Source: Spongilla lacustris
Taxonomy: Eukaryota; Porifera; Demospongiae; Spongillida; Spongillidae
NCBI GenBank assembly: GCA_949361645.1
Contig: OX442415.1
Location: 27,245,092-27,309,091 of the forward strand
Length of the DNA stretch: 64,000 nt
Reading direction: 5' to 3'
Part shown: positions 1-12,800 of the stretch, one piece after another
Numbering within the stretch: the first letter of the stretch is position 1
Layout of the letters: every line of letters starts with the position of its first letter
The notes under the pieces: generated by a model
What the model saw: the letters and a program-made list of their open reading frames with translations, nothing else
Database searches by the model: none
Told to the model about the DNA's origin: nothing
Program-made: the position numbers and the translations under genes

Positions 1-1124
1 GACTGAATGGCATTTTTCGCGCCATTTGGAGAGTAGAATTGCGCGTAGCGAAGTGTAGAATCACGCTACGCGTTTGGACATGCGTTTAAGATAAAATAAA
101 AACCAAACTAGTTTTACTAGTCAGAAACGGTTTCAAGATGTGCATTAGTGCTACACGTTGTGCATTTTTGATCGGTGAACTTTTAATGAGATGGCGGCTA
201 GTCATGTTTTACTTGAACCGTAAATAATGTCACTGTGTTCTATTTATAAGCCTTTTCTCCACTCGAAACAGCCGTGGTATTTACCGTAATGTTCTATATT
301 TACAAACCTAGTTTCCAGCCGCAAACAGCCGTGAAGTCGAACAAAAATCGTAATATAGGGATTCACTGCGTTTGTGGCCTCAATCATAATTGTTACTGGT
401 CAATTACGTCTTCCCGCAAAACAATTTTAAGTACAACATTACGGAAATAGTCCACCGCTTTCGAATGGATTGCGCGTTCTTAGAATTGTTTTGCAGAACG
501 ACCGCGTTGACAAAAACATTTATGAGGTCAGAAATCACTGTAATTTTCCGCTAGGGTGGGATTTTCCGTTGTTTATGATTCGATCATGAATAATTTCATG
601 TGGGAAATGTCCCAATACATGTACATGTAACAATGTGACCAGAAACCAGTGTTAGACATAAGTGGTGCGTGCCTCAATGTCTTGCTTGGACGCATATCAT
701 GTTGCTCCTACATCATTTGTAAAAAGCTCTACCCTTGACATAAGAATGCTTAAGATCAAAGGCGCATGTCAAAAACAGCAGGTATAATAATCGAAGAACG
801 TCTAGCGCGGGTTACGACGCTGATTGGAAAAACAAGTCTTGTCTATTTGGACTCGCAGTGGCATGCACCATCTCTAACTTAATCACGATAGATGAGTTGT
901 ATGAGAGGTTTTAGCTGAGTAATTACCTACATTTGGAATGCAACTATTTGGCATCACAAAAAAATACTGCAATTTGATTGGTCACACGATTTCGCGACTT
1001 GTTTCCCACTAGACGTAGCATTATATAGTCAGCCACCCCCCCCCCCCCCCCCTCCCCAGCAAAAAAAATCCCTGGTTCGTATAGGTGTTTTGCTACGTGT
1101 AGTCCAAGAAACTTCTATGCACAC
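1..1124. other. Intergenic or intronic stretch left of the M13 exon
   Basis: No convincing coding exon is visible on either strand. Since the M13 peptidase gene runs leftward, this is probably its first intron. A pure poly-C run lies near 1037-1052 followed by an A-rich run. Nothing else is recognised. Confidence 0.5.
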
Positions 1125-1168
1125 TCACACCATGCACATGCATGCTTGTATATGTATGATAAACTCAC

Positions 1169-1514
1169 CAGTGGGAATGATGGTGTTCTGTTCCCAATTT
1201 CCACAGGAGAACTTGTAAAAGTCCGTACACGGATCTACAGACTGGTCAATCGCAGCTAATACAGAAGCCGCCAGCTTGATGCATTCAGGTGTTAAACAGG
1301 TCGTGGTAGAAGTCGACGCCGAGCTGGAGCTGGAGCGATACTTTTCAATAATCACCCCAAGTGGCACACCAAGAGCTATGATGATTAGTGCAGTGACCGC
1401 AATAGCCGCGGCCGCGAGGATTATTGCTCTAACTACATATCCACGACCGTTTCTTCTTCGTACGATCGTTTCGGGGGAAGAGTCTAGACCATCATATCGC
1501 ACTGAGGACGCCAT
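1169..1514 (-). CDS. First coding exon of an M13 metallopeptidase (neprilysin/endothelin-converting-enzyme-like)
   Basis: This is the N-terminal part of a type II membrane zinc endopeptidase. M13 enzymes cleave peptides outside the cell. Seen in the sequence: a short basic cytosolic tail (residues 1-27, with RRRNGRGY), one hydrophobic membrane segment (about 28-56), a Ser/Thr-rich stalk (59-71), then the family's N-terminal signature: CLTPEC, a spacer ending in DPCTDFYKFSCGNW, and IIPTG. These cysteines pair in known M13 structures. The exon ends at a consensus donor (CTG|GTGAGT; intron starts at 1168), so the frame that continues to 1125 is intron read-through. The Met at 1514 is the only start before the membrane segment. 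The catalytic HExxH domain would lie in exons beyond the left edge. The family call is firm; the exact member (neprilysin, ECE or another) cannot be decided. Confidence 0.85.
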
Positions 1515-1912
1515 AATGAAGCTATAAAATGCAGTATACGATATAGGAAACTGTCTGAAATGTGTATTATATTATATATAAATAATATACGCTTGGAATA
1601 AAAATAAATTCATATCACTGCGCAAGCGTACTGATGTATAAGCCACATAAAATAGGCAACGTGTCACCAATTGTTGTGAGGTTCCTACAAACAGAAAATT
1701 GGATTTATAGTTGTAGTGTAATTGCAATTTGCAAGTTCATTCATGATGAAAGTATTAAAGTGCATAGGACGTATATGCAATAGGGCTGTCATCGTGGTTC
1801 ATGTAAATTTTATCTGGTAACGTGTTCCTCTTCAATTAATCATTTAAACTCAACCATTTTGCAATGGACTGAATTCGATGCCGCATTGTCGGTTTCTGCC
1901 CCATAATGCGTG

Positions 1913-1976
1913 TTGTGTGTGTGCATGTGTGTGTGTGTGTTGTGTGTGTGTGCATGTGTGTGTGTGTGTGTGTGTG
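1913..1976. repeat. TG/CA microsatellite
   Basis: Mostly alternating GT with occasional TGCATG interruptions. Reading frames through it encode only His/Thr or Cys/Val strings and are not genes. Confidence 0.9.
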
Positions 1977-2219
1977 CAAAGGTCTATTTGTGTCATTTAT
2001 ATTAATCTCAAATTTCACATCACTAGTTACTATGTACTTTTGTGATCTAGCAACTGCATGGTATATAAAATAAGCTAGGCAATGTGACGATATAACGCAA
2101 CTCATTATATTGTGCGAATTGAGGGAAATCCACCACAGGGGCATTTCACAGCATTTTGACTTCTTACAAGACAAACTGAAGTCATGTTCATGAAGGAAAG
2201 CAAATTGTGAAGTCCCATA

Positions 2220-2312
2220 AATTGGCATAATGCATCAAAGCTACATACATGGTCAGAGATTGGTATAATGTTTCGAAGCTACATAACCACAAATTGGTAT
2301 AATGTTTCAAAG
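2220..2312. repeat. Short tandem repeat, about three copies
   Basis: Three imperfect copies of a unit of roughly 30-45 bp built on ATTGGTATAATGTTTCAAAG followed by a GCTACATA-like tail. The copies differ by several substitutions, so the array is old. Confidence 0.6.
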
Positions 2313-2319
2313 GTACACT

Positions 2320-2475
2320 GCTAAAAAAAGGGTGTTGCCACAACACCATTAGGGGTGTTCGTACGCCTGTTTAGGAGTAACACCCTGTGAAGTGTTAATT
2401 GTGGTAACCGCTCAAGGGTGTTAGAGCCAACACCCCTGAAGTGTAGCCAGTACACTCTAATGAGTGTTGACACAG
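2320..2475. repeat. Cluster of GGTGTT / AACACC words, probable MITE remnant
   Basis: Within about 150 bp there are several GGGTGTT or GTGTT words and as many AACACC words in opposite orientation, starting after ACACTGCTAAAAAAA. The dense alternation of a word and its reverse complement can fold into several hairpins. I do not recognise the family. Confidence 0.4.
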
Positions 2476-3310
2476 GTATCAATAGTTCGTGCATGCACCG
2501 TAATCTTATGATACAACATAAATTGATCTTAATAAACTATACAACAGCAGTTGATGATTTTAATAAAAAGTTGACAATAATAACAATCATACAACAAAAC
2601 TATAAACATGTCTTTAGGACCTATACGACGATCGAGTCGTCCTGGAGTGTTTCTCTGCATCCTTCGGACACTAAACAAACGGAGAAAACACAATATATAA
2701 TGGTCAGGTTCCAATATGAGACATGTCTAACCTTTTTAATTGAATCTTGGGTGCAGCCCTCAGTCCGACGATGGTCATGTTCGCTAAGCGGATCGGTGAC
2801 AATAACAGCGTCAATCGTACCGATTGTTAAGCTTACCTGGAAGGCTTGCTAGAGCCAGCGTGTCATATGACCTTTGTAAGGTAAGGTAGGGCGTTATTTA
2901 GCGCGACAAGGTACTTACCTGCCTTATGCAGTGGCTCATTATAGTGAGGCAGCGCAGCGAGCGGTAGTAGCAGAATTTTCCTTAGCTAGACCGTATAAAC
3001 AGGCATTCCGGTCCGATCGCGCGAACTGCTGTTCTCGATGAACTCTCTTCAAAGCGCTCAACTCGTCTTACTCAAATGCATCGCTCAACGCTGGAAGAAA
3101 ACAAATAGCTTACCAAACAGTCGGTACTTACTTTAGTCTTACCTGTTCCTAAATAACAGAACGTGTTTCTAAAGGTCACGCATGCGCAATGAAATATGAC
3201 CTTATGAATATACGTTGCCCAAATGTGAGGAAAGCTATACAGGACTTTTGAGTAGTTCCAATTGCAAAAAAGCGCACCTCTCTCAGAGTGTATTTGCTGT
3301 CCAACAGTAT
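2476..3310. other. Intergenic, nothing recognised
   Basis: Frames here of up to 144 codons show no family signature and lie in biased sequence. No RNA gene seen. Confidence 0.4.
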
Positions 3311-3725
3311 TTCTGTGTATGTGTGTATGTGTATGCACATGAAGCTATACACATATACACATGTGCATGTGTGTTAATGTGTGCATTGTGTGTATGAATG
3401 CGTGTGTATGTGTGAATATGCATGTGTGCCATGTGTGTGTATGCAGGCCTGTAGCCAGGGGGGTTGGTCAATCCCCCTTGTTTGATGTCTGATTGCGAGG
3501 GGACCCCCCCCCCCCCCCCCCCCCCCCCCCGCTAGCGCTTTCGTATTTTATTTGGTTGTGAGGCCCCCTCCCCCTTCCCAAACAGTCTTGCAGTCCTATT
3601 AATCGACGCTCCCCCCTGCGTGTTGTGCGTGTGGGTGCATGTGTGTGCATGTATCATGTATGCATTGTGTGTGTGTGCATGTGTGTGCATGTATGCATTG
3701 TGTGTGTGCATGTGTGCGCATGGTA
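3311..3725. repeat. TG-rich arrays flanking a hAT-end-like motif and a poly-C run
   Basis: Two TG microsatellites (3311-3440 and about 3618-3722) flank GCCTGTAGCCAGGGGGG at about 3446 and a poly-C run at about 3504-3530. The GCCTGTAGCCAGG word closely matches the end of the hAT relic at 40755, so this may be a solo end of the same family. Confidence 0.6.
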
Positions 3726-4960
3726 CTGTTTAGGGAGCTAAACAGGTTTTAACCAATTGATGCCTAAATAAAGTTTATTGGGTAAAAGTGATTTGATCTC
3801 ATATATGTGGCCACAAAAAATCTGTGTGGCAGGAAGGGATAATCTAACAACACCCACTGAAGCCATGTTCATGACATGTCCAGAAATTGTGGACATCGAT
3901 GCATAACTCGGCGTACGATTGTGATAAAAAAAATCTCATTGCACCATTAAACTCACTAGGTACTTTAGAGATTTATCACGTTATTAAAACTGCTAATTAA
4001 TTTATTAAAATATATTATTGTTTTTGTCTTTTAATAAATGCATTGTATGTCTGCATGGCAGGGAAGTTAGGAATAGGCATCACTGTTACATAAAATCCTT
4101 CCAAACTACAGCTATCGTCGATTTTAGTAATGTAAGCATACGCATGCGCAACTCAAAACATTTAGTTGTACTCGTGCCCCAGCCATTGGATGCATTCTAG
4201 AGGTCACGTGATCTGTTATTTAACCATTTTGATCCATTGTATAGTAGTTGGGCGTAGCCTTTTGGTGGATCAAGCCTAGGCCTATATCTATCAATCTAAT
4301 TCTTGGTATACGCTAGTCTCGCTAGCAAGACGTACAACATCGAACTTCAACTGGATAGGCTTGAAACCCCCATTACGCGGAGTAGCTACTACATAATATG
4401 ATATATAGGTGTGACTACGAGACTCGCTCGTTAAGATGCATGGGCGATTCCATCCCATAAATTATATGTATTGTATATATATCTAACTGCATGTGCATCG
4501 CTCTGACGTAGACCACGATGACTGGCTTGTTTTTGATAACATACTAGAAGTTCTCGTGGAGGTGTGTTAAGGATATTGCCTTCCACTAGCTAAAGAATTA
4601 ACATATGCATGGCGGCGGATATTCACAGCTGGACTCTCCACTGTGTCCTGGCCCTATTATACTGTATATCGTCGATTAATGACTGTATATTCAATTGGCA
4701 GGCAAGGTCGCTCGCGCTCACTCCATAGCAGTCTCGTTCCCAGACCCAATATCTGCTACGAGGTAAAGACATTTCTATCCAGCTCCGCCGGAATTTTGGC
4801 TAGGGTATACAAGAAGGATGAACAGCCGTAAACGTATTCGGCAGTTGGCCTGAGATGTGTGTGTTTGTTATGCCGTGTGTTCTACTTTTTTATGATTGAG
4901 CGGCTGGAAGGAAATGCACATGCACCCACACCCAAATGCAAATACCATGCACCATGCACG
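3726..4960. other. Intergenic, nothing recognised
   Basis: No coding signal. At 4244-4290 a TAGTTGGGCGTAGCC word followed by AAGCCTAGGCC resembles the ends of the MULE-like element at 16332, possibly a degraded solo end. Confidence 0.35.
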
Positions 4961-4963
4961 CAA

Positions 4964-4965
<2 letters not shown>

Positions 4966-5005
<40 letters not shown>

Positions 5006-5205
5006 CACACACACATGTACATGCAAATACACATGCACACACATACATACACACACATGTACATGCAAATACACACACACATGTACATGCAAATACACGC
5101 ACACACACACACATACACACAAATGTACATGCAAATACACACACACATACACACACACACATATACACACACATACACACACACATACACACACATACAC
5201 ACACT
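4966..5205. repeat. CA/TG microsatellite with embedded ACATGTACATGCAAATAC units
   Basis: Runs of CA repeats are broken by a recurring ACATGTACATGCAAAT word (four copies). All six frames stay open only because of the repeat. Confidence 0.9.
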
Positions 5206-6185
5206 TGACACAGGACTTGCATGGGCATGCAGTTGAAGAAAAGATCACATACATGCACCTGTCTATCTAATTTACTCCTACAAATACTAAAGCAATGGCA
5301 CAAAAAAAGGATGCCATGATGCAGCTCTGATCTGTCATCAGTGAACAGATCGATGGCCAATGGCATGAAGGCTGGTGATCATGACTCATACACAATGGCA
5401 AGGATGCTGGATAGAAACTACAAGTATGTACTAGTCCTAGCTGAGGGGCCATGCATGTGAAACGTTTACATAACAGCCATAACTAATGACCACATGCCAC
5501 CACCCTAATTAAATAGGTGACCACAATAGTTTTGAGTCAGCTACATTCTGTTAGTACATGTAAAACCTTCTGAACTTTCCACATTTATCACACACATACA
5601 CAACCAATACATAACCAAATAAATATAAATGCCACACCACAACTGTTACATTACCTATTACATACATCTGCAGAGCCATGTACATATAGCTAGACCACAT
5701 AAAGCCTTCCATTTGAGTTGTTGCTGAAGTGTTTTCACCAGGTGCATGTTGGAAGGGTGGCTGGCACAGTCCATGAGATGCAAAACTTTGTGTCCAGTCC
5801 CTGGTCCATACCAGGTGGTCATGTAGGTAAGCCTCCTCTCCTGGCAGACATCTGCTGGTGACTGTCCTATGTGTACAACCAAACCAAGGAGCTTTTCTAA
5901 CCAAACTAATAAAGGTGGACACCACAGGATGTGACAATTGTAGCCACTTTAAACAATTATTCTTTGGTCCTACATCTACATGCATGTAACACGTAGATCT
6001 ATCTCCTTCTAACGGTACCCTACATCAGAAACCTTTAAACTTAATTTGATTCATATCCCAGTGGCTGCCTCTGGGATGTGCTATCAAATTCCTCATCTCT
6101 AGGGATGTATTATCTTTTCCCAACTGTTCCACAAGGATATCTCCCATCCACCTTCACAAGGCACTCTCTCCTCTACCTCCACAAG
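5206..6185. other. Intergenic with an unrecognised open frame
   Basis: Overlapping minus-strand frames exist at 5551-5985 and 5658-5882. The latter has balanced composition, but neither shows a domain or clear splice sites that I recognise, so I do not call a gene. Confidence 0.3.
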
Positions 6186-6204
6186 GCTATCTCACAAGGC
6201 TACC

Positions 6205-6726
6205 TCCCTCCACCTTCACAAAACTACCTCCCTCCACCTGCACAAAACTACCTCCCTCCACCTTCACAAAACTACCTCCCTCCACCTTCACAAAACTACC
6301 TCCCTCCACCTTCACAAAACTACCTCCCTCCACCTTCACAAAACTACCTCCCTCCACCTTCACAAAACTACCTCCCTCCACCTTCACAAAACTACCTCCC
6401 TCCACCTTCACAAAACTACCTCCCTCCACCTTCACAAAACTACCTCCCTCCACCTTCACAAAACTACCTCCCTCCACCTTCACAAAACTACCTCCCTCCA
6501 CCTTCACAAAACTACCTCCCTCCACCTTCACAAAACTACCTCCCTCCACCTTCACAAAACTACCTCCCTCCACCTTCACAAAACTACCTCCCTCCACCTT
6601 CACAAAACTACCTCCCTCCACCTTCACAAAACTACCTCCCTCCACCTTCACAAAACTACCTCCCTCCACCTTCACAAAACTACCTCCCTCCACCTTCACA
6701 AAACTACCTCCCTCCACCTTCACAAG
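6205..6726. repeat. 24-bp minisatellite, about 22 nearly identical copies
   Basis: The unit is CTACCTCCCTCC followed by ACCTTCACAAAA. Copies are essentially identical apart from an early unit with ACCTGCAC. Because 24 is a multiple of three, each strand keeps an open frame: an octapeptide NYLPPPSQ repeat on the plus strand (frame 6078-6806) and GGSFVKVE on the minus strand (frame 6187-7041). Degenerate units sit at both ends. The homogeneity points to recent unequal exchange or slippage. Neither strand has an identifiable start region, domain or signal peptide, so I annotate a repeat rather than a gene. Confidence 0.9.
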
Positions 6727-8330
6727 GCTGTCACCCTTTCCACCTTCCCCATGTGGGTATAGTAGGTTGTTACCGCATGTATTCCTCACGTGATATATCC
6801 TTATAAGGTTCGTCTCTGTGGAACGGGTTTTTTTTGCTGTATTGGTAGTTTTCATTCTGCAGAGATGAAAATATGTATAGACACGCACAGATACAGATAC
6901 GTAAGTACTATTAGTTGCAACAAAAAAATAGAACAAAAATATGGCGTCAGGTTTGCACGTAAGGACATGCCCATCTTTACAAATATTCATGAAGGTAGAA
7001 CAGGTGCAAAAATGTGGCTTTGCTATAGGTATTACATCCACGAACTCGTTGTGGTAGAATTAGCAATATAGGTGAGTAAGCCGGAATCGAATCGTTTAAA
7101 ACCAACGCAACCAAAACAAGCCGTCGTAGAATCCATGTACATGTACATATAGGTAGCTAAAACACTCCGAACATGATCGCGCCTTACAGCTAGGGCTTAA
7201 AAAGAATGTTGGAGCAGCCGAGTAGGCCTACTACCAAAAAAAAAAGTACAATCGCATCTATATTGCCACCCATGCACACGCACAACAGTCGAAATCAGAC
7301 GCACATGTGTAACAAGCTATCAAGTATTGAACGTTCGTTGCTAGGATTCATACCGTGGTCGGTGATTTGTGCCTTCTTGTTTGAAAACCTTCGAGGGCAC
7401 GCACGCGGCGTTTGTCGATTTATTATTGAATATTGGTATTTACAAAGACATATGAACCTTAATAATAAAAGTGATCAGGGAAGCGAGGGTAAAAGGGTCA
7501 TGAACGTTAGAATATGTCACACTCCAGCCCTAAAGGTTTTACTAACAGCAGTTAGTCTTTCCTTTTTGATATCTAGCTTGGATTTTCGTCAGGAAGCATA
7601 AATGTCTTGAATAACCCTCATTTTTAAAATCAAAATCCATACATGTCTATGGAAACACTGAAATTCTGATGAGGAAGCGTCAGGAAGAGGGCTAATTTTT
7701 TTGTTTAACGACAGAGGTATACCTTATGATCCTCTTCATCATAAAGTTCTTTTTCCTTGTCATGGGCATCTTTTCCTGAGTGACAGTGATCAAAAGAGTG
7801 TCATCCTCCATACATTTCAATGGACGCGTGCACGGTAATGAAACGGGAAAAACGTCATAACGCGTCAGGAATTAGTAATGAAGGCATGCAATTTCTGGCC
7901 ATGAAGAACTTCATAATTTTTCATTCCTTTGTGGTCACCTCACTCAAAATATCTTGGAAACAGTAAACACCTATTTGAAGCCTATTTGCGTCTACAGGAA
8001 CTAATTGGTTAATGGGCACTAGTAATTCCTGTGTACATGCGTAACCACATCACACTCAAACCTTATTTTTGTGATGTGGAATAGCCTTAGATGGCGCTGG
8101 CCCCTTTGTTCGCTTATTGTGGTATAATCGGACAGCCAGCCTCTGGGTATGCATGTATATAAAGATGATGCGCAACTCCAGCGCATGCTGCTGGTTAACA
8201 GGCGCTGGAGAGCTTCACCTTTCCCACCCTCCCCTCCCTCCCCCCTCCCACCCTCCTTCCACATGTATTAGTACTTTGCTGTATGATGCATTTCCTGGTC
8301 ATATTCAATTACAGTAAGGCAGGGGGTGGA
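6727..8330. other. Intergenic, nothing recognised
   Basis: No supported gene. A CT-rich tract lies at 8219-8260. The frames at 6790-7071 and 7206-7601 have no recognisable domain. Confidence 0.4.
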
Positions 8331-8349
8331 GCCCTGCGGGCTTGTCCCT

Positions 8350-8530
8350 ACAAAGCCGGCTAGCCAAGCCTGGACCAGCGTTTTGGCTTGGTACACAGGT
8401 CACCCAGTTGGTGACCAGTGTCACCCAGTTGGTGACCAGTGTCACCCTGGTGCCTGCAGACTTCCCCAATGATCCTGGATAGCCAAGCCTGGACCAGTGT
8501 CCTGGCTTTGGTACACAGGTCACCCAGTTG
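8350..8530. repeat. Direct repeats with CACCCAGTTGGTGACCAGTGT units
   Basis: A segment of about 55 bp starting TAGCCAAGCCTGGACCAG occurs at about 8350 and again at about 8477. Between them a 21-bp unit, itself partly palindromic (GTCACCCAGTTGGTGAC), occurs twice in tandem. Confidence 0.65.
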
Positions 8531-8704
8531 TGGTCAGCGGCACTAGCTGGTGCCACCACTGCTGGGGAGTTTGGATACAGGGACACAGGCTCGCGGTGTA
8601 CTCCTGCCCCTTGCCCCCATTTGCTGCCAATCAGTCAACCAATGAACGTCACGCTTGCATTGCGTTTGGGGGTGTACCCAGCTAGGAATTATTAGGCTGA
8701 TAAT

Positions 8705-9108
8705 TAAGTGTATGTGTTTATATGTGTATGTGTGTGCATTAGCAGCACATGTATGTGTGCATGTGTGTATTGTGCGTGTGTTCATGTGTGTTAGCATGTG
8801 TGTGTTGTGTATGTGTGTGCATGTGTGTGTGTATGTGTATGCATGTCTGTGTGTGTGTTGTGTATGTGTGTACATGTGTGTATGTCATATGTGTGTATGT
8901 GTGCATGTGTGTATGTGTGCATGTGTGTATGTGAATGTGTTCATGTAATGTATGTATGTGTGCATGTGTGTGTGTGTGTGTAGGTGTGTATGTGCGCATG
9001 TATGTGTATGTGTGCATGTGTGTGTATGTGTGTGCATGTGTGTGTGCGTACATGTGCATGTGTGTGCATGTGTGTGTATGTGTGTACATGTGCATGTGTG
9101 TGTACTGG
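8705..9108. repeat. TG-rich microsatellite
   Basis: Alternating TGTGTA and CATGTGTG words. It ends at TGTGTACTGGTTTGCCCC, where a unique segment duplicated at 15005 begins. Confidence 0.9.
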
Positions 9109-9228
9109 TTTGCCCCTAATTTGACTAACCAACCCCCTGGTTTACACATGCCATGTAGAAATAAAACTGCAGAGGGAAGACATTTATTTTTGCCCAACCC
9201 CCCACCCCCTGTTGAAAATGTGGCGATA
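9109..9228 (+). repeat. Left copy of a segment duplicated on the other side of the Gypsy element
   Basis: This segment, from CTGGTTTGCCCCTAATTTG to CCCCTGTTGAAAATGTG, recurs at about 15008-15168, where it carries two small extra insertions. Both copies join TG arrays. Confidence 0.7.
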
Positions 9229-9239
9229 TATCTCTGATG

Positions 9240-9669
9240 TGTATGCTTGTGTGTCATGTGTGTATGTGTGCATGTGTGTATGTGTGCATGTGTGTATGTG
9301 TGCATGTGTGTATGTGTGCATGTGTGTATGTGTGCATGTGTGTATGTGTGCATGTGTGTATGTGTGCATGTGTGTATGTGTGCATGTGTGTATGTGTGCA
9401 TGTGTGTATGTGTGCATGTGTGTATGTGTGCATGTGTGTATGTGTGCATGTGTGTATGTGTATATGTGTGCATGTGTGTGTGCATGTGTGTGCATGTGTT
9501 TGCATGTGTGTGTGCATGTGTGTGCATGTGTGCATGTGTGTCATGTGTGTATGTGTGTGTGCATGTGTGTGTATGTGTGTGTATGTGTGTGTGCATGTGT
9601 GTATGTGTGCATGTGTGTGTGTATGTATGTGTGTGCATGTGTGTATGTGTGTGCAGGTGTGTTTGTGTG
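9240..9669. repeat. 16-bp tandem array (CATGTGTGTATGTGTG)n
   Basis: A higher-order unit CATGTGTGTATGTGTG is repeated about fourteen times, then decays into irregular TG sequence. The Gypsy retroelement is inserted at its right edge. Confidence 0.9.
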
Positions 9670-9844
9670 TGTAGCGCATGCCCAGTCTCAAACAGACTAT
9701 AAACTTGATGATAGCTTAGAACACACATACGCATACAATACACGCAATTATATACTGTTCTGCCTATTGTTCATTAATGCACACGGCACTTCAGCTCTCG
9801 AATGTTCTGCCGTCAGCCTGTCGCCAGCCGTTGCCATCGTTACA
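9670..9844 (-). repeat. 3' LTR of the Gypsy element
   Basis: 175 bp, bounded by TGTA/TACA. It differs from the 5' LTR at three positions. The last codons and the stop of the polyprotein (stop near 9791) fall inside this LTR. Confidence 0.93.
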
Positions 9845-12800
9845 CAGCTCCCCATCCAATGAAACTGTGTCCTCACAGTTTGTATGGGTGAGTACAGAAT
9901 GAACAACTATGCGCCCATACCAATCTGGTGGATGTCTGTTCCGAGTTGAACGACGCAATCGTTCTCCAGGTTCAGGTAGTTCTGGCTCAGCAGGCGGCTG
10001 TGGTGGCTGTGGGGGTACAGGGGCCATATGTAGAGGCTGGGGTACATGTTCCTCAACTGCTGGCCTCGGCTCTGGCCTCCTAGTTTCCACATATAAATAT
10101 TGCTCATCCTGTGAACTCTGTGGCTCTTTGTTAATCTTCTCCTCCTCCTCCTCCTCCTCTGACTTCTGTTCATTCCGTGGTGGTGCCTTCTCATCCTCCT
10201 CTCTTGACGTCCGCTCTTCAGGAGGTGTTGCCTGCAAAAACGGTTTCAATCGATTGTAATGCACTATTAATCTTTTTCTTGGATGTGCCAGACGTCGGAT
10301 ATCGTATGTGACTTCTCCCTTTCTTTCCAATATTTCATATGGTCCTTGCCATGGTCGATGAAATTTGGGGGACTTCCCTCTTGGAACAGCAGGGGTGTAG
10401 AGCCATACATGATCCCCCTTCTGAAAGACCCACTGTGTATTCTCTTTCTGATAGTACCCAGTCTTCTGACGCTGCATGCCTTTCTGTGCATGCTGTCTAA
10501 CATACTGATACACCAGCTGGAACCTTTTCTTCAGATGGTCCACATATTCAACACTTTCCTGTGGGACCTGCTCAATACTAACCGGTAGATTAAATATTAA
10601 ATGCTCTGGCAATACCACCTCCCTCCCAAACATCATCACAAAAGGTGTTACCCCACTGGTCTCATGCACAGATGTACGGTATGCGAACATCAATAATGGT
10701 AAGTGCACATCCCAGTCATGTTCCACATCACCAACAACAATGCTCAATAAATTTAACAGAGTTCTGTTAAATCGTTCGACTAACCCATCCGATTGAGGGT
10801 GATATGAAGATGTACGAGTTTTTCGAATTTGAAGAAGGTCACATATGTTCTTAATCATCTTACTTTCAAAATTTCTACCTTGGTCTGAGTGCAGTTGTTC
10901 AGGCACACCAAAACGACAAATAAATTCGTTCACCAAACATTTAGCTACAGTTATTGCCTCCATGTTAGGTATTGGGTAGGCTTCCGTCCATTTTGTAAAA
11001 TAATCAGCAATAACAAGAATATATTTGTTGCCTCTTGGGGTTTCAGGTAAAGGCCCCATGATATCCATCGCCACACGTTGCAGTGGTCGTTCTACAGGAT
11101 CAAGCTGCAGAGGTGCACGTGGCTTAGCAGGTGGAGGCTTCCTAGATGCACAGGATAGACAACCAGAACACCAAGCGGCTACATCTTTGCGTTGCCCTAC
11201 CCAATAAAAATGCTCACGCACCTTTGCAAGGGTCTTACTAGTTCCAAAATGACCTCCCCTTATTGAACTATGCAAGGCTTCTAATAACACTGGGACCAGA
11301 TTAGGAGGGAGAACTAACTGCAACCTTCTATGAAGCCCCTTGCAGGGAACGTCTTCCCACTGCCGATACAACACCCCATTCTGCAGAACCAGATAAAAAG
11401 ACTGAGCCCACAATGCTTGGATATGTGAGGACATATGCTTCGGAAATACTGGGGGAATACATTCATTTTCCAGCCATTGAATAACTTGCCCAATGCTGGA
11501 GTCCCGTCTTTGTTCTTCAGCAAGTTCATCCAGAGTCCAACATGGCAGCCAGATGTCCGATTGTACTGTACCAATCTGTGGAACCGATAACTGACACTGA
11601 GGGCAAGGCATACGAGATAGGGCATCAGCATTAGTATGCTTAGTACCAGGGCGATGAACCACCTCAAAATCATATTCAGAAAGGCACTCCAGCCATCTAG
11701 CAACTTGGCCCTCTGGTTCATGGAAACTCTGCAACCACCGCAATGAAGCATGGTCTGTCCGCACTGTAAAACGCCTGCCATACAGATATGGACGAAAATG
11801 TTTGATTGCCCATACTAAGGCTAGCATTTCACGCCTTGTAGCACAGTACTTCCTTTCAGCTTTAGACAGAGACCTGCTTGCAAAAGCAATGACACGTTCC
11901 CCACCCGAAATATACTGTGACAGAACAGCCCCAAGCCCCTCCCCACTTGCATCAGTATCTACAATAAAAGGCTGGTTGAACACAGGGTAGCCCAATATGG
12001 GTGCTGTTACCAGGCGTTCCTTCAACAGGAAAAATGCAGCATCACAATCAGGCGACCAATGCCATGAATGGCCCTTTTCAGTAAGCTTTACTAAAGGGGC
12101 TACTATAGCAGCAAAACTTTTGACAAATCGTCTATAATATGACGCTAACCCCAAGAATTGTTTCAATTCTTGCAGACAGGATGGAGTAGGCCAATCAGCA
12201 ATACACATTGTTTTGTCTGGATCAGTCTCAATACCATGCTCTGACACTACGTGCCCTAAATATCTGATGTTCTTTTGCAACAACAAACACTTACTGGGTT
12301 TTATTTTTAAACCAGCCTGCTTCAGACGGTCAAAGATCTCACGCAACCTTGAGAAATGTTCTTGGACTGTTGCGCTGAAAATCAAAATATCATCCAGGTA
12401 GATAAGACACGTGGTCCAGTGGAGTCCTGCTAGCACTCGCTCCATTAGACGCTGAAAGGTGGCAGGAGCATTCGTTAGACCAAAAGGCATGACACGGAAC
12501 TGAAATAGACCATATGGAGTAACAAATGCTGTTTTCTCACGATCTCCTGGTGCCACCTCAACCTGCCAGTATCCACTTGTAAGATCAAGGCAGGAGAACC
12601 ACTGTGCAGACCCCAGAACATCCAGTGCTTCGTCAATGCGGGGTAGGGGTTGTGCATCCTTCTTGGTCACAGCATTTAAGCGTCTGAAGTCCACACAAAA
12701 TCGTGTCGATCCATCCTTCTTTTTGACTAGCACTACTGGAGATGACCATGACCCCTGACTGGGTTCTATTACCTTCCTTACTAACATGTCATCCAACAAT

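Noticed and set aside
6078..6806. NYLPPPSQ-repeat protein as a confident gene
   Set aside because: No signal peptide, promoter or splice evidence, and the opposite strand is equally open; kept as a minisatellite.
8739..9743. Long frames on both strands through the TG/CA arrays
   Set aside because: They encode only His/Thr or Cys/Val/Met strings, are open in most frames, and result from the repeat.
10283..10588. Plus-strand frames opposite the Gypsy polyprotein
   Set aside because: Shadows of the minus-strand integrase region.
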